Part shown: piece by piece, positions 8,504 to 18,827 of the stretch
Position numbering within the stretch: the first letter of the stretch is position 1
How the letters are laid out: each line of letters begins with the position of its first letter
Assembly: GCA_030426085.1 (NCBI GenBank)
Contig: JAUHYW010000042.1
Coordinates: 1-64,000 of the forward strand
Source of the DNA: a bacterium
Lineage (GTDB): Bacteria; Myxococcota_A; Bradymonadia; UBA7976; UBA1532
DNA: 64,000 nt
Direction of reading: 5' to 3'
Notes under the pieces: model-generated
What the model saw: only the letters and a program-made list of their open reading frames with translations
Databases searched by the model: none
Told to the model about the DNA's origin: nothing
Program-made: the position numbers and the translations under genes

Positions 8504-11122
8504 TCATCGGCGGCGGCGCGCCCGGCGCAGCGCGACGAACACCAGGAGCGCCGCGGTCCACGGCGGGGCATCGCCCGCCGGCCCCTGACGGCAGCCGTCC
8601 GGTGGTGGCGTGGCCGGCGGCGTATCGGGCGCGGCGTCTTCCGGGCCGCGGTCGAGCGTCGCGTCCACCGGGCCCGCGTCCGGGGGAGATCCGGCGTCGG
8701 GGGGCGGGCCGAAGTCGGGGGCGTCGACGGTCCGGGGGTCGACCCCTGGGGTGAAGTCGGTGCAGGTGCCGTCCACGCAGGCGGTGCCCGGCGGGCAGCG
8801 CACCGTCGCGCAGGCCGCGTCGGCCGCGCAGGATCCGTCCACGCAGGCGGTGCCCCGGGGGCAGCTCACCGCCGCGCAGGGGTCGGCCACGCAGGCCCCG
8901 TCGACCGGATCGCACCGGCTGCCCCGCAAGCAGCGCCCGCCGCAGGGATCGTCGATGCACAGCCCGTCCGCGCAGACGCGGTCGGCCCCGCAACTCGCCA
9001 GCCGGCACGCCTCGACGCACGCCCCGCCCCGGCAGAACGCGCCGCCCTCGCACGCCACGTCGGCGCAGGGATCGCCCACGCAGGCCCCGTCGACGCACGC
9101 CTCGGTGTCAGCGCAGCCATCGGGGCAGTCATCGGCTATGCATTCACCCAGCGCGCACCGGGCCCCGCCCTCGCACTCGACGCCATCACACGGATCCAGG
9201 CAGGCCCCGGCCGCCGGATCACACACCCGCCCCGGCGGGCAGTAGGCCGCGGCGCACGGATCGGGGTGGCAGTAGCGGGCCCCGGGCCAGACCGCCACGC
9301 AGGCGAAGCCCGGCGCGCACTCGCCGGCCGCGGCGCACGGCTGCACGCACTCGCCGGCGAAGCACAGGAAGCCGAACGGGCAGCGGGCGTCGTCGTCGAT
9401 CCGCCCGTCGCAGTTGTCGTCGGCGCCGTTGCACGCCTCCGGCGGCGGCGGACCGCACGCCCCGCAGGCGTTGATCAGCCCCTCGTCGGTGTCCCCGTCG
9501 CAGTCGTCGTCCCGCCCGTTGCACGCCTCGTCCGCTGGCCCCACGCCGCCCTCGCACGCCGCCAGCCAGCCGTCGTCGGCGCAGGCCCCGGGCGCCGCGC
9601 AAGCCGCCGGATCGCAGCGCCGCACGCCGACCCGGCACTCGCCCACGTCGCCGATGTCGACCGCCGGGCCGCACGGGTGGACGTCTTCGTCCACCGCGCC
9701 GTCGCAGTCGTCGTCGGCGCCGTCGCACGCCTCGTCCCGGGGCACGACCCCGTCGCACGCCCCCCACTCGCCGGCCCGGCACGCCTCCCGTCCGGCGGCG
9801 CAGGCGCCCACGTCCCGGCTGCACGGCCGCGACAGCGGCAGATCGGACCCCGGGCGGTTGTCCACCCGGCCGTCGCAGTCGTCGTCCACCCCGTTGCACA
9901 CCTCTTCCCGCACCCGGGCGCAGCCCCCGCAAGCGTTGTCCACCGCCTCGTCCACCGCGCCGTCGCAGTCGTCGTCGATCGCGTTGCACGTCTCGGCCGG
10001 CAGGGGACCGCACTGCCCGCAGGCGTTCAGCGCGCCCTCGTCGACCCGCCCGTCGCAGTCGTCGTCGACGCCGTCGCAGTCCTCCTCCGGGGCCGGTCCG
10101 CAGCCCCCGCACGCGTTCTGCACCCCCTCGTCGACCGACCCGTCGCAGTCGTCGTCCTCGCCATTGCACAGCTCGGTGGGGATGGCCTCGCGCACGATCG
10201 CGCTGAACGCCCGCCGCAGCGAGACCCGATCGTCGGCCTCGTAGGGCCCGCCGCCGGGATCGGGGTCGCCCCGCAGATCGACCGCGGTGCCGCCGGCCCG
10301 GGCCAGCTCGGTGAGCTGCTCCCGGGCCCGCTCGTTGACCCCGTAGGCCACCACGAAGGTGCGCACGTCCTGCGCGACCGGCTCGCCGTCGACCTCGAAG
10401 CGCAGCGTCCTCAGCGCCGCCGCCTGCTCGGTCAGGCGGTCGATGCGGTCGTCGAACGGCACGCACGACTCGCTGCCGTCGGTGAGCAGCACCACCGCCG
10501 TGCGCCGGCAGCGGGCGCCCGGATCGGCCCGCCCCAGCTCGAGCAGGTACTGCTCGGCGAGGCGCAGCGTCTCGACGATGGGGGTCAGCCCCTCGGCGCG
10601 CAGCTCTTTGTCGGCGGGGAAGTCCTCCCGGTGGTCCATCCAGCGCACGATGTCGGCTTCGTTGTCCGGCGCGAACGGCACGATGAGCGAGAACGCCGCG
10701 TCACCCGCCGGGCGCAGCACCCCGTCGCACTCGCCGGCGTAGTTCAGCGGCCGCTCTTCGATGCCGTCGTAGCTCTGGTTCTGGCGCCCGTCGAGGATGC
10801 CCCGGTTGATCCCGGGCCCCTCCCGCATCGGGTAGCGCATCAGCGCGAACTCGACCTCCGACTGGGTCGTGACCAGCTCGGTGAGGGCCTCCTTGGCCAC
10901 GAACAGGCGACTGAGGCCGCCCCCGCCGGGGTACTCCCGGGAGTTGTCGCCGCCGGTGGGCTCGCCGGTCTCGATGTCGACGCCCATGCTGCCCGAGGTG
11001 TCGAAGACCACCAGCACCCGCGAGCGCTGGCGGACCTGGGCTTCGGCCGGGCCCAGCGCGGCCCAGGCGACGAGGGCCGCGACGGCGGCGCCGGCCCGGT
11101 GGAGGGAGGTGCCCCGCTTCAC
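8504..11122 (-). CDS. vWA protein with MopE repeats and MYXO-CTERM-like tail
   Basis: The 872-residue protein starts at GTG 11122, overlapping the stop of the upstream gene (GTGA). A signal peptide is followed by a vWFA domain with VVFDTSGSM (MIDAS). Seven repeats of the form C-N-G-x-D-D-D-C-D-G follow, as in Myxococcus MopE surface proteins, and then about ten short C-x-x-G-x-x-C knots. The C-terminus is Cys, a hydrophobic segment (AALLVFVAL) and an Arg cluster, resembling MYXO-CTERM signals processed by myxosortases. The Asp-Cys units are typical of calcium- or copper-binding extracellular proteins. It is probably secreted and surface anchored. Confidence 0.85.
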   Translation of the reverse strand: MKRGTSLHRAGAAVAALVAWAALGPAEAQVRQRSRVLVVFDTSGSMGVDIETGEPTGGDNSREYPGGGGLSRLFVAKEALTELVTTQSEVEFALMRYPMREGPGINRGILDGRQNQSYDGIEERPLNYAGECDGVLRPAGDAAFSLIVPFAPDNEADIVRWMDHREDFPADKELRAEGLTPIVETLRLAEQYLLELGRADPGARCRRTAVVLLTDGSESCVPFDDRIDRLTEQAAALRTLRFEVDGEPVAQDVRTFVVAYGVNERAREQLTELARAGGTAVDLRGDPDPGGGPYEADDRVSLRRAFSAIVREAIPTELCNGEDDDCDGSVDEGVQNACGGCGPAPEEDCDGVDDDCDGRVDEGALNACGQCGPLPAETCNAIDDDCDGAVDEAVDNACGGCARVREEVCNGVDDDCDGRVDNRPGSDLPLSRPCSRDVGACAAGREACRAGEWGACDGVVPRDEACDGADDDCDGAVDEDVHPCGPAVDIGDVGECRVGVRRCDPAACAAPGACADDGWLAACEGGVGPADEACNGRDDDCDGDTDEGLINACGACGPPPPEACNGADDNCDGRIDDDARCPFGFLCFAGECVQPCAAAGECAPGFACVAVWPGARYCHPDPCAAAYCPPGRVCDPAAGACLDPCDGVECEGGARCALGECIADDCPDGCADTEACVDGACVGDPCADVACEGGAFCRGGACVEACRLASCGADRVCADGLCIDDPCGGRCLRGSRCDPVDGACVADPCAAVSCPRGTACVDGSCAADAACATVRCPPGTACVDGTCTDFTPGVDPRTVDAPDFGPPPDAGSPPDAGPVDATLDRGPEDAAPDTPPATPPPDGCRQGPAGDAPPWTAALLVFVALRRARRRR

Positions 11123-13137
11123 GGCCGCTCGGCGCAGACGTTGCCCAGCGTGATGAACTGCGCCCGCGCGCTGCGGGTGTCGTCGTAGGTGAAGCCCACC
11201 GCGTACCCGCTGCCGTCGGACGCGAAGCCGCCCACGACGCCCGCCGTGCCCCCCTGCTCGCCGAAGATACGGGCGATGGTATTGGGCGCCGCCGACCAGC
11301 CGCGCCCGTCGAAGGCGACGTAACCCTGCACGATGTTGAAGCCGATCTCGTCGGAACGATCCCAGGCGACCGCGACCTCCGGCACCGGATCGCGGCCCTG
11401 GAGCCGGGGGATGAGCGCCGGGCGCTCGGCGGCGGCCGCCGCCGGCAGCACCACCGTCGAGACCACCTCGCCGGGGCCGGTGATGACCGCGACGTGCACC
11501 CGACGGACACCGTCGGCCAGATCGTCGTAGGCCAGCATCCAGCGTTGATGCTGGGGCAGCCACACCAGATCGGGGTTCGCCGCGGTCCCCCCGCGGGTGA
11601 TCCCGATCCGCTGGACGGCGTTGCGACCGCTGGGATCGACCAGCGCCAGCACGATATTGCCCCGCTCGGCGCGGGGGTCGGTCGCCTCGAACGCGACCCC
11701 GATCAGCCCCCCGTTGTACGCCACCGACGGCCGCCGGTAGCGGAGCTGCGGCTCGCCGATGTCCTGACGCGACGCCCGCTGGGGCCGGGGCGGGATCTGG
11801 GCCGAGGGGACGACGTACTCCACGCCGATCTCGTCGGTGCCGTCCGCGCGATCGTCGACCACGAAGGCCACCGCGAAGTCGTCCTGGCCGATGGCGACGA
11901 CGTCCACCGCCTCGGAGTAGTCCACCCCGACGCTGTAGCGCGACCCGACCGCGCCGCCGCCGCCGTCGAGCCGCCACACGTCGACCCCCGAGCCCAGCCC
12001 GTCGTAGGCCACGACCACCCGATAGTCGCCGTCGGGCAGCGCGTCGATCGCCACCGCGTTGGCGATGGTGTCGCCCCCGTCGTAGTTCCCGAACTCGACC
12101 GGCTCGATCTCCCAGCCTCCGCCCTGGAACTGGCCGAACCAGGTCACCCCGTCGTCGATCCAGACCGCGGTGTGGAACTCGATGTAGGGCACCATCGCGA
12201 TGCGGTCGCGCACGTCGCTGCCGTGCGACAGGCGCTGGTCGCTCGGCGCGATGCCTTCGTCGGCCGCGCCGTCGCAGTCGTCGTCGACCCGATTGCAGCG
12301 CTCCTCCCGCGGCTCGCCCTCGACGGCCCCGCAGACCGGCGGGCCCTCGCCGGCGCCGCAGACGAAGACCCCCTCCGCCGCGCAGGCGCCGACCCCGACC
12401 GTGCACGGGCGCGCCTCGATCACCGCGGGCACGTCGTCCACCTGGCCGTCGCAGTCGTTGTCGACCCCGTCGCAGACCTCCTCGCTGCCGTCGAAGCCCC
12501 CGTCGCAGCCCTCCGACCAGCGGCCGTCGACGCAGAGCTGCTCACCTTGCATGCAGGCCCCGATGGCCGTCCCGCAGGGCTGGGTGGTGCCGTCGACGCA
12601 GTCGCAGCCCTCGTCGGTCTGCGTGTCGCAGTCGTCGTCCAGCCCGTTGCAGATCTCCTCCGCGGGCCCGATCGCGCCCGGGCAGTCCTCGTCCCACCGG
12701 CCCTCGGCCGTGCAGAAGCGCTCGCTCGATACGCAGGCGCCCTCGTCGGTGCCGCACGGCTGCGAGGTGCCCGGCTCGCACTCCCCGGCGAGCATGTCCG
12801 GCGCCATGTCGGGCCCGGCGTCGTCGGGATCGGGCCCCCGATCCAGCTCTGGCCCGCCGTCCAGGCCGAGGTCGTCCGCCGGCCCCATGTCCGGCGTGGC
12901 GTCGGGGCCTTCGTCGGGGGCCGGCCCCCGATCGCGGGCGACCGTCAGATCGGGCAGGCCGCCCTCCGGCGGCTCGACGTCGGGCTCGGGCCCGGCGCCG
13001 TCGGGCGCGCAGCCCGGGGCGGTGGGATCCTCGGCGCACGACTGCGCCTCGGGCTCGCCGAGGCAGCCGACGAGGCCGAAGACGGCGAGGGCGGCGACGA
13101 CGAGCGGGCGCGGCGCGGGTGGACGGGGCGTTGGCAT
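11119..13137 (-). CDS. MopE-repeat lipoprotein with propeller-like C-terminal half
   Basis: ATG 13137 follows GGAGACC. The signal peptide ends with the lipobox VGC (LVGCLGE), making a 672-residue lipoprotein. An Asp/Pro-rich linker (about 35-115) leads to three MopE-type units (C-N-G-L-D-D-D-C-D and variants). The last ~340 residues have repeated short beta-strands with VAVAWD and VVAYDG patterns, like a beta-propeller or FG-GAP-like fold. The gene is translationally coupled to the vWA/MopE gene downstream, so the two are probably made together as envelope partners. Confidence 0.75.
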   Translation of the reverse strand: MPTPRPPAPRPLVVAALAVFGLVGCLGEPEAQSCAEDPTAPGCAPDGAGPEPDVEPPEGGLPDLTVARDRGPAPDEGPDATPDMGPADDLGLDGGPELDRGPDPDDAGPDMAPDMLAGECEPGTSQPCGTDEGACVSSERFCTAEGRWDEDCPGAIGPAEEICNGLDDDCDTQTDEGCDCVDGTTQPCGTAIGACMQGEQLCVDGRWSEGCDGGFDGSEEVCDGVDNDCDGQVDDVPAVIEARPCTVGVGACAAEGVFVCGAGEGPPVCGAVEGEPREERCNRVDDDCDGAADEGIAPSDQRLSHGSDVRDRIAMVPYIEFHTAVWIDDGVTWFGQFQGGGWEIEPVEFGNYDGGDTIANAVAIDALPDGDYRVVVAYDGLGSGVDVWRLDGGGGAVGSRYSVGVDYSEAVDVVAIGQDDFAVAFVVDDRADGTDEIGVEYVVPSAQIPPRPQRASRQDIGEPQLRYRRPSVAYNGGLIGVAFEATDPRAERGNIVLALVDPSGRNAVQRIGITRGGTAANPDLVWLPQHQRWMLAYDDLADGVRRVHVAVITGPGEVVSTVVLPAAAAAERPALIPRLQGRDPVPEVAVAWDRSDEIGFNIVQGYVAFDGRGWSAAPNTIARIFGEQGGTAGVVGGFASDGSGYAVGFTYDDTRSARAQFITLGNVCAERP

Positions 13138-13271
13138 GAGGTCTCCTCGGCTGGCGATAGGGCCGAAGATGCCAAAGCGGCCGGCTCGACCGCAATCGGT
13201 GCATCGTTTGCGGTGGTGGTCTCGTCTCGTCACGGTGGGTAACGTACGACCGGACTCTCGGGGGAGCGTCG

Positions 13272-14537
13272 ATGAGCGAAGGGGAGGGAGGCCGCACCCG
13301 GCGGCGCTTCACCGGCTCGATCACCGCGCTGTGGTCGGCGGTGACCCGGCGGCGGGGCGCGGAGGCGCCGCAGCCGAGCTACCGCAGCCTCAGCCGCCGG
13401 TGGGAGGGCGCGGTGCTCATCGGTCGCAGCCCGAGCATGGCCCCGGCCGCCGTGCCCCCGCCCGACGTGCACGACCTCGAGGCCCCGCCGGTCGTCGAGC
13501 GCCGCCGGGACGGCGTCATCGCCACCTACTGCGCCGGGCTGCTCACCGCGCGGATCGCCGGGCCGGCCCCGCCCTACAGCCTCGTGCCGGCCCGCGACGC
13601 GGCGCCCGCCGCCATCCGCGGCGACCGCGTCGCCGGGCAGATCGCCATCGCCGCTCGCGCCCGGGGGGCGGCCCGCAAGGCGCTCGAAGGCGGCGCGCGC
13701 TTCGAGGAGGGCGCCTGGACGAAGCGGCTGTCGGGCGACGCCGACCCCGACGACATCGTCGCCTGGGGCGAGCTGCTCATCGACGCCGCCCGAGCCCTGC
13801 GGGATCCGGTGCCCGGGCCGGCGACGGGCTGGCGCAGCCGCCCATCGGCGGTGCGGCTGCGGCTGCTCGTCCTGTGTCACCTCAGCGGGCACCCCGAGAC
13901 CGGCGCCGTGCGCAGCGCGGCCCTGCGCGACGAAGACGCCGACGTGCGCGCGGTCGCCGAGGGGCTGCGGTCGAAGGGCTACCTGCCGACGCTGATCAGC
14001 GCGCCGGTGCCGCCCGATCTGCGGGGCGAGATGATCGGCCGGCTCGACCACTCGTCGCGATCGTCGGCCCTGGTCACCGCGCTCGCCGATCCGGACCCCG
14101 GGGCCGCGGTGGCGGTCGTGCCCCACCTCGCCGCCGACGGTGTCGCCGCCCTCGCCCCGGCCCTGGTCGCCCCGCACGCCGATGTGCGGCTGGCGGCGGT
14201 GCGGGCCCTGATGAACGCCGAGGGCGACCGCCTGACCCCGGCCACCGACGCGATCGGCGACCCCGACCCCCGGGTGGTCCGGGCGGCGGCCACGGTGCTG
14301 GCGTGGTTCGGCGGCGAGCCCCACGCCCGGGCGATGCGGGCCCGGGCGGCGGCCGAGGGCGATGGGCCACTGCATGACATGCTCGAGGAGGCGGCCCGGG
14401 TGATCATCGAGCGCTACGACCGGGCCGGCTGCGGTGATCAGGCCCGCCGCAGCCTGGGCTACCCCACCGCCGCCCAGGAGCGCGCCACGAGCCGCCGCCC
14501 GGCGTCGATCCCGCCCCCCGGCGACCCGCCCGAGTAG
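13272..14537 (+). CDS. HEAT-repeat-like protein
   Basis: This 421-residue protein starts at ATG 13272 behind GGGGGAG. It lacks a signal peptide. Residues ~200-390 contain repeated helical pairs with [28 protein letters not shown] and [19 protein letters not shown], a typical HEAT/PBS-lyase repeat pattern used for protein binding. The N-terminal half is not recognised. The gene is transcribed divergently from the MopE lipoprotein unit, with a 134-bp intergenic region that contains no clear operator. A scaffold role is inferred from the repeats only. Confidence 0.6.
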   Translation: MSEGEGGRTRRRFTGSITALWSAVTRRRGAEAPQPSYRSLSRRWEGAVLIGRSPSMAPAAVPPPDVHDLEAPPVVERRRDGVIATYCAGLLTARIAGPAPPYSLVPARDAAPAAIRGDRVAGQIAIAARARGAARKALEGGARFEEGAWTKRLSGDADPDDIVAWGELLIDAARALRDPVPGPATGWRSRPSAVRLRLLVLCHLSGHPETGAVRSAALRDEDADVRAVAEGLRSKGYLPTLISAPVPPDLRGEMIGRLDHSSRSSALVTALADPDPGAAVAVVPHLAADGVAALAPALVAPHADVRLAAVRALMNAEGDRLTPATDAIGDPDPRVVRAAATVLAWFGGEPHARAMRARAAAEGDGPLHDMLEEAARVIIERYDRAGCGDQARRSLGYPTAAQERATSRRPASIPPPGDPPE

Positions 14538-14607
14538 CCGTCGCGCGCGCGACCCCCGCCGCGGCCGGCGTATCAGTGACTCACCGTCCCGACCCACGGA
14601 GTGCCCC

Positions 14608-15066
14608 GTGCCCCAGCTCGACGTCAACGGCAAAGCCATCCCCATCGACGATCTCGACCCGTCCATGCCCCTGCTGTGGTTCCTGCGGGATCACGCCGGC
14701 ACGACCGGGGTGAAGTTCGGCTGCGGCCTCGCCCAATGCGGCTGCTGCACCGTGCACCTCGGCGGCCGGGCGGTGCGATCGTGCGTCACCCCGATCAGCG
14801 CGGCCATGGGCCAGAAGGTGGTCACCATCGAGGGGCTCTCGAAGGACGGCGATCACCCGCTGCAGAAGGCGTGGGTCGCCGCCGGCGTGCCCCAATGCGG
14901 CTACTGCCAGGCGGGGCAGATCATGTCCGCCGCGGCGCTGCTCGCCGAGAACAAGGCCCCCAACGACGGGCAGATCGACGCGGCGATGTCCGGCAACCTG
15001 TGCCGCTGCGGCACCTACCCCCGCATCCGGGCCGCCATCAAGGCCGCCGCGAAGGAGATGGGATGA
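14608..15066 (+). CDS. (2Fe-2S) subunit of molybdenum hydroxylase (IorA-like)
   Basis: The product (152 aa) carries the two 2Fe-2S motifs of the xanthine oxidase family: a plant-ferredoxin-type CGLAQCGCC (about 41-49) with a distal Cys, and CGYC...CRC in the helical domain (about 99-135). It transfers electrons from the Mo-cofactor of the large subunit to an external acceptor. Start GTG 14608 follows GGAG. The stop overlaps the ATG of the large-subunit gene (ATGA). The absence of a FAD subunit nearby matches two-subunit isoquinoline 1-oxidoreductase-like and aldehyde-oxidising enzymes. Confidence 0.9.
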   Translation: MPQLDVNGKAIPIDDLDPSMPLLWFLRDHAGTTGVKFGCGLAQCGCCTVHLGGRAVRSCVTPISAAMGQKVVTIEGLSKDGDHPLQKAWVAAGVPQCGYCQAGQIMSAAALLAENKAPNDGQIDAAMSGNLCRCGTYPRIRAAIKAAAKEMG

Positions 15067-17345
15067 GCCACCGGGATGCCATCGATGCCATCGCCCGCCC
15101 CGACCGACGGGGCTTCCTGCAAGGCATGGTCGGCGCGGGCGCCTTCCTGCTCGGGGTGCGGGCGGGGGTCATCGCCGCCCCCGAGCCCCAGCCGGGCGCG
15201 GCCGATGCCGACGCCGACTTCTCGCCCAACGTCTGGCTGGCCATCGACCGCGACGACACGGTGAAGATCATCGCCCACCGGTCGGAGATGGGGACGGGCA
15301 TCCGCACCGTGCTGCCGCTCGTCGTCGCCGACGAGCTGGGCTGTGATCGGGCGCGGGTGCAGGTGGTCCAGGCCATCGGCGACGAGAAGTACGGGTCGCA
15401 GGACACCGACGGATCGCGCAGCATCCGCCGGTTCTACGAGCCGATGCGCATCGCCGGCGCCACCGCCGCGCTGATGCTGCGCCGGGCGGCAGCGGCGAAG
15501 TGGGGCGTGCCGGTCGGCGAGACCCGGGTGACTGATCACCGGGTCGAGCACCCGAAGAGCAAGCGGAAGGCGAGCTTCGGCGCCCTGGCCGCCGACGCCG
15601 CGAAGCAGCCGATCCCGAAGGCCGACGAGCTGGAGTTCCGCAAGCCGGCCGAGCGGCGGTTCGTGGGGCACGACGCGCCGCTGGAAGACATCCGGGGCAT
15701 CGTCACCGGGGCCGCGCAGTTCGGCGGCGACGTGCGCCGCCCGGGCATGCGGTTCGCGATGGTGGCCCGCCCGCCGGTGCTCGGCCAGCGACCGAAGACG
15801 GTGAACGACGCCGCCGCGCGCAAGGTGAAGGGCGTGCTGGATGTCATCCGCGTCCCCCCGTTCGAGGGGGTGCACGCCTTCCAGCCGCTGGGCGGGGTGG
15901 CGGTCATCGCCGAGGACACCTGGTCGGCCCTGCAAGGCCGGCGCATGCTCGAGGTGACGTGGTCCGACAGCCCGCACGCCGCGCTGGACGACGCGGCCCT
16001 GAGCGATCGGCTGGCGAAGATCGTCGAGGCGCCGGGCCGGGTCCTGCGGACGCGGGGCGACGTCGACGGGGCGTTGAAGGGGGCGGCGAAGACCATCGAG
16101 GCCACCTATCGCACCGCCCGGCTGGCCCACGCGTCGATGGAGCCCCCGGTGGCGACGGCCGAGTGGAAGGGCGAGGCGTGCACCGTCTGGGCACCGACCC
16201 AGAACCCCCAGGCCGCCCGGGACGAGGTGGCCCGGCTGTGCGGGATCCCGAAGGCGGCGGTCACGGTGAACGTGACGCTGCTCGGCGGCGGCTTCGGGCG
16301 CAAGAGCAAGCCCGACTTCGTGGCCGAGGCGGCGTGGCTCGCCCGGAAGGTCGGGGCCCCGGTGCAGGTCGTCTGGACCCGGGAAGACGACATCCGCCAC
16401 GACTATTACCACGCGCCGGCGGCGGTGCACCTGAAGGCCGGGCTCGACGCGAAGCAGGCGCCGGTGGCGTGGCTCCAGCGCAGCGCCTTCCCCACCATCA
16501 CCAGCACCTTCGCCCCCGGCGCGAACCAGCCGAGCCCGATGGAGCTGGGCCTGGGCTTCACCGACGTGCCATGGGTCGTGCCTCACCTGCGGGCCGAGGG
16601 CGGCGAGGTCGAGAACCACGCCCGCATCGGCTGGTATCGGGCGGTGTGCAATGTGTGGCATGCCTTCGCGGTGCATGGCTTCGCCGACGAGCTGGCCCAC
16701 GCGGCCGGCGCCGATCCGGTGGCCTTCCTGCGCGATCTCATCGGCCCGAAGCGGCTGGTCGATCCCACGAAGGAAGGCTGCGAGTACCCCAACTACGGTG
16801 AGCCGCTGGCGAAGTATCCCATCGACACCGGCCGCCTGCGCCGGGCGCTGGACGCCGCCGCCGATGGCATCGGCTGGGGCCGCGCGACGCCGAAGGGCAC
16901 CGGCCTGGGCATCGCGGTGCACCGCAGCTTCCTGACCTACGTCGCCGCGGCGTGCGAGGTCGAGGTGAGCCGGGAGGGCGCGGTGCGCATCCCGCGCTTC
17001 GTCATCGCCGCCGACTGCGGGCTGGCGGTCAACCCCGATCGGGTGCGGGCCCAGATGGAGGGATCGGTGGTGTTCGGGGTCAGCCTGGCGCTGCACAGCG
17101 CGGTGACGTTCACCGGCGGGCAGGCGGGGCAGAGCAACTTCCACGACTACCGCGTCGCCCGCCTGACCGACGCGCCCAACGCGATCGACGTGCGGCTGGT
17201 GGGCGACGGCGAGAACCTGCCCACCGGGGTGGGGGAGCCGGGCGTGCCGCCGGTGGCGCCGGCCATCGCCAACGCGATCTTCGCCGCGACCGGCAAGCGG
17301 GTGCGCGAGTTGCCGTTGACCGGGGCCGACCTGAGCTGGAGCTGA
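15063..17345 (+). CDS. Molybdopterin-binding subunit, xanthine oxidase family (IorB-like), Tat signal
   Basis: This is the 760-residue catalytic partner of the preceding gene. Residues 15-30 (RRGFLQG plus a hydrophobic core) form a twin-arginine signal, so the folded holoenzyme is probably exported to the periplasm together with the small subunit. [12 protein letters not shown] is the molybdopterin-binding glycine motif of aldehyde oxidoreductases, and [17 protein letters not shown] near the C-terminus contains the catalytic glutamate motif (G-E-P-G-x-P). The length fits IorB/aldehyde dehydrogenase large subunits. The likely reaction is hydroxylation of an N-heterocycle or aldehyde; the substrate is unknown. 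Confidence 0.9.
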   Translation: MSHRDAIDAIARPDRRGFLQGMVGAGAFLLGVRAGVIAAPEPQPGAADADADFSPNVWLAIDRDDTVKIIAHRSEMGTGIRTVLPLVVADELGCDRARVQVVQAIGDEKYGSQDTDGSRSIRRFYEPMRIAGATAALMLRRAAAAKWGVPVGETRVTDHRVEHPKSKRKASFGALAADAAKQPIPKADELEFRKPAERRFVGHDAPLEDIRGIVTGAAQFGGDVRRPGMRFAMVARPPVLGQRPKTVNDAAARKVKGVLDVIRVPPFEGVHAFQPLGGVAVIAEDTWSALQGRRMLEVTWSDSPHAALDDAALSDRLAKIVEAPGRVLRTRGDVDGALKGAAKTIEATYRTARLAHASMEPPVATAEWKGEACTVWAPTQNPQAARDEVARLCGIPKAAVTVNVTLLGGGFGRKSKPDFVAEAAWLARKVGAPVQVVWTREDDIRHDYYHAPAAVHLKAGLDAKQAPVAWLQRSAFPTITSTFAPGANQPSPMELGLGFTDVPWVVPHLRAEGGEVENHARIGWYRAVCNVWHAFAVHGFADELAHAAGADPVAFLRDLIGPKRLVDPTKEGCEYPNYGEPLAKYPIDTGRLRRALDAAADGIGWGRATPKGTGLGIAVHRSFLTYVAAACEVEVSREGAVRIPRFVIAADCGLAVNPDRVRAQMEGSVVFGVSLALHSAVTFTGGQAGQSNFHDYRVARLTDAPNAIDVRLVGDGENLPTGVGEPGVPPVAPAIANAIFAATGKRVRELPLTGADLSWS

Positions 17346-17360
17346 GGCGGACCGGGCTGC

Positions 17361-17975
17361 TCAGGGGCGGATGGCGCCGACGACGATGAAGCTCTCGTCG
17401 GCGGTCGCGCAGGCGATGATGCGGTTGCGCAGGAACTGCGCGGTCATGTCCAGCTCGCAGATCAAGCCGGGGTCGTTGACGCTGATGTCTTCGTCCCCCG
17501 CTTCGATGTCGATGATGCTGCCCGGCAGGACGGTCACCCGACCCAGCTCACCGTCGCTGTTGACGTCCCATTCGGGGCGGAAGGTGTCTTGCCGGGTCGG
17601 GGTGCCTCCGACGAACTCGCCGTCGACCCACACGTTGACGAAGGGATCGGGGGCCCCGCAGGCGGCGTCCCAGCACTGCCCGTCGGGGCGGCGCTCGGGG
17701 TAGACCGCGGCCCTCATGACGAGCTCGTACCGGCGGTTGAAGGCCGCCTCGCACGTCCCACCCGAAGCGCAGGAGTTGCCCGCCGGGCAGATGCAGATCT
17801 CGTTTCCGCTGCATGTGTCCGTGGCATATATGTCACCCTCGAAGAGCTGCACGCTGCATCCGCCGCTGACCGGTTCGAATGGCCCTCCGTTGTCGCCCCC
17901 GCTGCCGCCACCGCCCGGGGCGCATCCCCCGAACAGCACACCCAGCAGCACGTACATCACGATCCGCATGCCCAT
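17361..17975 (-). CDS. Lipoprotein with C2-like domain
   Basis: ATG 17975 is chosen because GAGGAGG stands 7 nt upstream. The 204-residue product begins with a signal peptide ending in the lipobox LFGGC. After a Gly-rich spacer and a Cys-rich knot, residues ~85-160 read DPFVNVWVDGEFVG..TRQDTFRPEWD, with acidic loops. This is the pattern of a C2-type calcium/lipid-binding beta sandwich, which is unusual for a bacterial lipoprotein. The fold assignment is by motif pattern only. The gene is divergent from the methyltransferase gene. Confidence 0.6.
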   Translation of the reverse strand: MGMRIVMYVLLGVLFGGCAPGGGGSGGDNGGPFEPVSGGCSVQLFEGDIYATDTCSGNEICICPAGNSCASGGTCEAAFNRRYELVMRAAVYPERRPDGQCWDAACGAPDPFVNVWVDGEFVGGTPTRQDTFRPEWDVNSDGELGRVTVLPGSIIDIEAGDEDISVNDPGLICELDMTAQFLRNRIIACATADESFIVVGAIRP

Positions 17976-18124
17976 CTGTCGACCTCCTCGGTGGCATCGC
18001 CAAGGGCACCCTATGGCATCGGCCATGCCCCGGCGATTACAAGCCATATCACGTCCTGCGCTGCGCGGTTGACCGGCGCCGGGCGACCGACCACAGTGGC
18101 GCCACCACAGCCGACGGAGACGAC

Positions 18125-18826
18125 ATGTCCGAGGACCAGAAGGGCATCACCTTCGACGAGGCGCAGGCGGCGGCCTACGACACCCGCTTCGCGCCGCTCG
18201 ATCCCATCAAGGGCGCGCTGCACCTCGTCACCCGCCTCGCGCTCGGTCGGCTGCCGCCCGACGCCCGCGTCCTCTGCGTGGGCGCGGGCACCGGCGCCGA
18301 GATCCTGTATCTGGCCGAGGCCTTCCCCGGGTGGCGCTTCACCGCCGTCGATCCCTCGGCGCCGATGTTGGGCGTCTGCCGCAAGCGGCTGGCGGCGGCG
18401 GGCGTGCTCGACCGGTGCACGCTGCACGTCGGCCGGCTGGACTCGCTGCCGCCGTCGGCGCCCTTCGACGGCGGCACCGCGCTGCTGGTGTCCCAGTTCA
18501 TCACCGATCCCGAGGCCCGGCGGGGGTTCTTCGCCGAGATCGCCGACCGCCTGAAGCCGGGGGCCGACTTCGTGAGCGCCGACATCGCCGGCGACATGCG
18601 ATCCCCGGCGTGGGACGGCTGCATGGCGGTGTGGGCCGAGGCGCTGCGGTTCGTGGGGTCGAGCGAGAAGCAGATCGAAGGCTACATGACCAACATGGGG
18701 ACCCGGGTCGCGGTCACCCCGCTGCCCGATCTGGCGGGGCTCATCGAATCGGCCGGCTTCACCCCGCCGACCCATGTCATGCAGGTGATGCACATCCACG
18801 CGTGGCACGCGCGCGCGGCGAGCTGA
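18125..18826 (+). CDS. Class I SAM-dependent methyltransferase
   Basis: The protein (233 aa) starts at ATG 18125 behind GGAG. VLCVGAGTGAEIL (about 50-62) is motif I, binding the SAM methionine; VDPSAPML is the acidic motif II, and RLKPGADFVSADI is a typical motif post-III/beta-5 element. The overall length fits small-molecule methyltransferases of the Methyltransf_25 type. The substrate cannot be inferred. It converges tail to tail with the di-haem peroxidase gene, one base apart. Confidence 0.8.
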   Translation: MSEDQKGITFDEAQAAAYDTRFAPLDPIKGALHLVTRLALGRLPPDARVLCVGAGTGAEILYLAEAFPGWRFTAVDPSAPMLGVCRKRLAAAGVLDRCTLHVGRLDSLPPSAPFDGGTALLVSQFITDPEARRGFFAEIADRLKPGADFVSADIAGDMRSPAWDGCMAVWAEALRFVGSSEKQIEGYMTNMGTRVAVTPLPDLAGLIESAGFTPPTHVMQVMHIHAWHARAAS

Positions 18827-18827
18827 C

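Noticed and set aside
8504-11122. Repeated Asp/Cys coding blocks as a CRISPR-like or DNA repeat array
   Set aside because: The repeats are in-frame protein repeats of unequal spacing and diverged sequence, with no identical direct repeats or spacer structure.
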